Origin: Gemmatimonadota bacterium
Lineage (GTDB): Bacteria > Gemmatimonadota > Gemmatimonadetes > Longimicrobiales > Gaopeijiaceae
Direction: 5' to 3'
DNA length: 64,000 bases
NCBI GenBank assembly: GCA_030827315.1
Contig: JAURER010000003.1
Span: forward strand, 62,001-126,000
The notes beneath the pieces are model-generated. The model was not told where the DNA came from, searched no databases, and saw nothing but the letters and a program-made list of their open reading frames with translations. The position numbers and the translations under genes are program-made. Below, piece by piece: positions 62,109-64,000 of the stretch (position 1 is the first letter of the stretch; each line of letters starts with the position of its first letter).

Positions 62109-63218
62109 TAGCTGCTCGCGGCCGCTCCCGTCTTCTTGAGGTACGCTTCGATGAGCGGGTCGAGATCACCTTCCATCACGCCATACACGTCGGTGATCTT
62201 CAGCTCGGTGCGATGGTCGTTGACCATGGTGTAGGGCTGGAAGACGTAGGAACGGATCTGGCTTCCGAAGTCGATAGCGCTCTTACCCGACTCGAGTTCC
62301 TTCTTGGCGGCCTCGCGCGCCGCTACTTCCCGCTGGTACAGCGCCGCCCGGAGCATCTTCATGGCCGTGCTTCGGTTCTTGTGCTGCGAGCGCTCCTGCT
62401 GGCACGCCACGACGATTCCGCTCGGTTCGTGCGTGATGCGCACCGCGGAGTCCGTCTTGTTGATGTGCTGACCACCGGCGCCGGAGGCGCGGTACGTGTC
62501 GATGCGCAGATCACTCTCGTCGATCTCGATCTCGATCTCGTCCTCCACGAGCGGATAGACGAAGACACTCGCGAAGGAGGTGTGACGGCGCGCCTGAGCG
62601 TCGAAGGGGGATATGCGGACGAGCCGGTGCACCCCGCCTTCCGCCTTCAGGTAGCCGTAGGCACTCTCGCCCTTGATCTCGAGCGTGGCGTTCTTGATGC
62701 CGCCCTCTTCGGCGGTCTGGAGGTCGAGCACGCCGACGTCGAATCCCTTCCGCTCGGCCCAGCGCGTATACATCCGCATGAGCATCTCGGCCCAGTCCTG
62801 GGACTCGAGCCCGCCCGCTCCGGGATGGATGGTGACGATCGCCTCGCGGTGGTCGTCCTCGCCCTGAAGCATCGTGCGGAGCTCGAGCTCCTCGACACCG
62901 GACTGGAGCTCGGTCAGCCCCGCCTCGAGTTCCGCGGCCAGGTCGGGGTCGTCTTCCAGCTGCAAGAGCTCGAAGAGTGCGTCCAGGTCGTCGGCGCGGC
63001 CCGCGAGCCGCTTCCACGGCCCGAGCCACCCCTTCAGGCGATTCGCCTCGTCGATCAGAGACCGCGCCCGTTCCTGATCGTTCCAGAAGTGCGGCGCCGC
63101 CATGACCTCGTCGAGGTTTCTCAGTCGCTCTTCACGGGTGTCCAGGTCAAAGGTACCCCCTGAGCTCCCGGAGCTTCTCTCGAAGATCACCGAGCTGCTG
63201 CAGCTGTTCCCTGTTCAT
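62108..63218 (-). CDS. prfB: Peptide chain release factor 2, with programmed +1 frameshift
   Basis: The product is 369 residues, read as complement(62108..63148) joined to complement(63150..63218). The short first frame begins at ATG 63218 and gives 23 codons up to CTT, then an in-frame TGA (63149-63147); skipping the T at 63149 continues in the main frame. The site matches the classic prfB shift signal. Domain motifs: 'RISPFDAQARR' holds the Ser-Pro-Phe that reads UGA/UAA, and 'RASGAGGQHINKTDSAV' holds the GGQ for peptide release. Expression should be autoregulated by RF2 level. The stop overlaps lysS by 1 nt. Confidence 0.95.
63146..63161 (-). promoter_or_regulatory. prfB programmed +1 frameshift site
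   Basis: Read on the minus strand the site is AGGGGG (63161-63156), TAC, CTT, TGA, C. The Shine-Dalgarno-like AGGGGG three bases before the slippery CTT, the in-frame TGA and the following C are the same elements, in the same spacing, as in E. coli prfB. Low RF2 makes the ribosome slip by +1 and complete RF2. Confidence 0.95.
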
Positions 63219-63284
63219 CGGGCAAGTACGGTCGGAGGCGTAAGGTCTGGACGCGCGGCAGGCCGCGACGCGGAGCCAAAGCGA

Positions 63285-63313
63285 GAGGGGCCGCCCGAGG
63301 TGGACGGCCCCTC
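63285..63313 (-). terminator. Hairpin downstream of the zinc-ribbon gene
   Basis: A perfect 9-bp stem (63285-63293 with 63305-63313) encloses an 11-nt loop. On the minus strand it is followed by TCGCTTTGG, so there is only a weak T-tract. It lies 38 nt beyond the stop of the zinc-ribbon gene and 67 nt before the prfB start. It could be a terminator or an mRNA-stabilising hairpin. Confidence 0.6.
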
Positions 63314-63350
63314 CGCTGGACCCGTGAAGTATACCGGGTAGGAGGACCGT

Positions 63351-63863
63351 CTAGAAGACCTCGTTTCCCTTGGCGAGGATGTCGTTCAGGGCATCCTTCC
63401 AGAACTGCCGCCCCTGCCCGTTGGCGAGCTCTTCGCCCACCTGGTCGACGAACTCCTTCCACGACTTCTCGATCTCTTCATCGAAGGCCTGGACGAGCGT
63501 CCCGGAAGCCAGTGCCGTCTGATGCCGCTCGGCGTTGTACATGACCATGTCCGACACGAGCACGCGGGCCAGTCGCCGCGCCTTGTCGGTCGGGTCGCGC
63601 TTGCCGAAGGTGAACCCCTGCACGCCCCCCGCGGGGGCGGCCGCCGTCTCAAACGGGGCCGCTTTAGCGAACGGGTCCGCGGGCGGCGCGGGTGCCGGAG
63701 GTGCCGCCGTCGTCGCGGCCACCGGCGGGTCCTCCGCAGGCTTCTCGATCCTGAAGATGTATCCACACGCACTGCAGCGGGCCTTCACGCCTCCCGCGGG
63801 GATCTTGGCGGGATCGACCGGGAAGGAGGCGGAACACGACGGGCAGGTGACGGTGATGACCAT
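63351..63863 (-). CDS. Zinc-ribbon (MJ0042-type) domain protein
   Basis: A 170-residue protein. The N-terminus is an MJ0042-family zinc ribbon ('VTCPSCSASFPVDPAKIP', 'ARCSACGYIFRI') with two CxxC pairs. A Pro/Ala-rich linker (about 42-85) connects to a conserved-looking helical C-terminal domain ('DKARRLARVLVSDMVMYNAERHQTALASGTL'). Similar two-part proteins occur in several Gram-negative lineages; function is unknown. A hairpin separates it from prfB. The upstream partial gene ends 12 nt before its start. Confidence 0.8.
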   Translation of the reverse strand: MVITVTCPSCSASFPVDPAKIPAGGVKARCSACGYIFRIEKPAEDPPVAATTAAPPAPAPPADPFAKAAPFETAAAPAGGVQGFTFGKRDPTDKARRLARVLVSDMVMYNAERHQTALASGTLVQAFDEEIEKSWKEFVDQVGEELANGQGRQFWKDALNDILAKGNEVF

Positions 63864-63875
63864 GATCGGCTGGGT

Positions 63876-64000
63876 TCAGGGAGTGATCTCGGGTAGGCGG
63901 CCCGTTCGCTCCGGGCCCACCAGGGAAGCCTCGTCCAGGGCCGACGCAGTCGGAAGCTGCGGCGACTGATGACGGCGGTCCACAACGTATTTGGAGCCCG
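63876..64000 (-). CDS. C-terminal end of an unidentified protein (5' end outside window)
   Basis: On the minus strand an open frame enters from the window edge and ends at TGA 63878-63876. About 40 residues are visible ('GSKYVVDRRHQSPQLPT', then 'ALDEASLVGPERTGRLPEITP'). Composition and the 12-nt spacing to the next gene on the same strand fit a real C-terminus. The family cannot be told from this piece. Confidence 0.5.
   Translation of the reverse strand, partial: GSKYVVDRRHQSPQLPTASALDEASLVGPERTGRLPEITP

Noticed and set aside
63785-63985. A 66-codon minus-strand frame at the window end
   Set aside because: Arg/Ser/Pro-rich shadow; the adjacent frame ending at 63876 has better protein character and spacing.

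Overview
The window is a GC-rich chromosomal segment from a Gram-negative (outer-membrane) bacterium. The most likely source is a member of the Gemmatimonadota or a close relative in the FCB group. The reasons are the LpxC-FabZ fusion, a complete lipid A/BamA/Lol gene set, and McsA-McsB-ClpC and BshC (better known from Firmicutes) in the same genome. I infer the taxon; no rRNA gene is present to prove it. There are no CRISPR arrays, insertion sequences or recognisable phage genes.

Layout. (1) Positions 1-6.4 kb, plus strand: the end of a GT4 glycosyltransferase, a YfhO-like membrane protein, a flippase-like membrane protein, a dolichyl-phosphate-mannose-synthase-like GT2, a SAM methyltransferase, a CYTH protein and RlpA. 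Together they look like a surface-glycosylation cluster. (2) 6.4-9.8 kb, minus strand: an Fsr-like MFS exporter and a Crp/Fnr regulator, followed by a membrane-anchored TPR protein and a small membrane protein. (3) 10-13 kb: gamma-glutamyltransferase, DUF423 and a SIRT5-like sirtuin on plus, meeting a PLP-dependent threonine dehydratase on minus. (4) 14-18.6 kb, minus: an exosortase-EpsI fusion, a TPR lipoprotein and a secreted Ig-like/LVIVD protein. (5) 18.7-25.3 kb: an MFS transporter, a large TPR protein of visibly lower GC, tRNA-Arg(CCT) with a clean terminator, about 0.8 kb of decayed sequence, a dihaem cytochrome c and a hypothetical protein. (6) 25.4-32.1 kb, minus: yqaA-like, pcm, surE, a MerR regulator, gpsA, plsY, der and a DUF512 radical-SAM protein, many with 4-nt overlaps. 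(7) 32.4-37.5 kb: an M23 peptidase lipoprotein, three lineage-specific secreted proteins, mscL and tRNA-Gly(CCC). (8) 37.6-64 kb, all minus strand: one very long block.

In transcription order the last block runs: partial gene, zinc-ribbon protein, prfB (with a programmed +1 frameshift), lysS, lolC/E, lolD, mcsA, mcsB, clpC, bamA, ompH/skp, lpxD, lpxC-fabZ, lpxA, a 44-residue membrane peptide, lpxB, a DUF374 acyltransferase, lpxK, rlmH, bshC, a 94-residue coiled-coil protein, murJ, uvrC and a TPR lipoprotein. It puts lipid A synthesis, outer-membrane protein assembly, lipoprotein export and arginine-phosphorylation-linked proteolysis side by side. bamA and clpC overlap by 4 nt.

The points most worth following up are the mcsA-mcsB-clpC-bamA linkage, the unannotated 44-residue peptide inside the lpx genes, the DUF374 acyltransferase sitting where a late acyltransferase or Kdo transferase might be expected, the exosortase-EpsI fusion with no visible PEP-CTERM substrate, and the YfhO/flippase/GT2 set.
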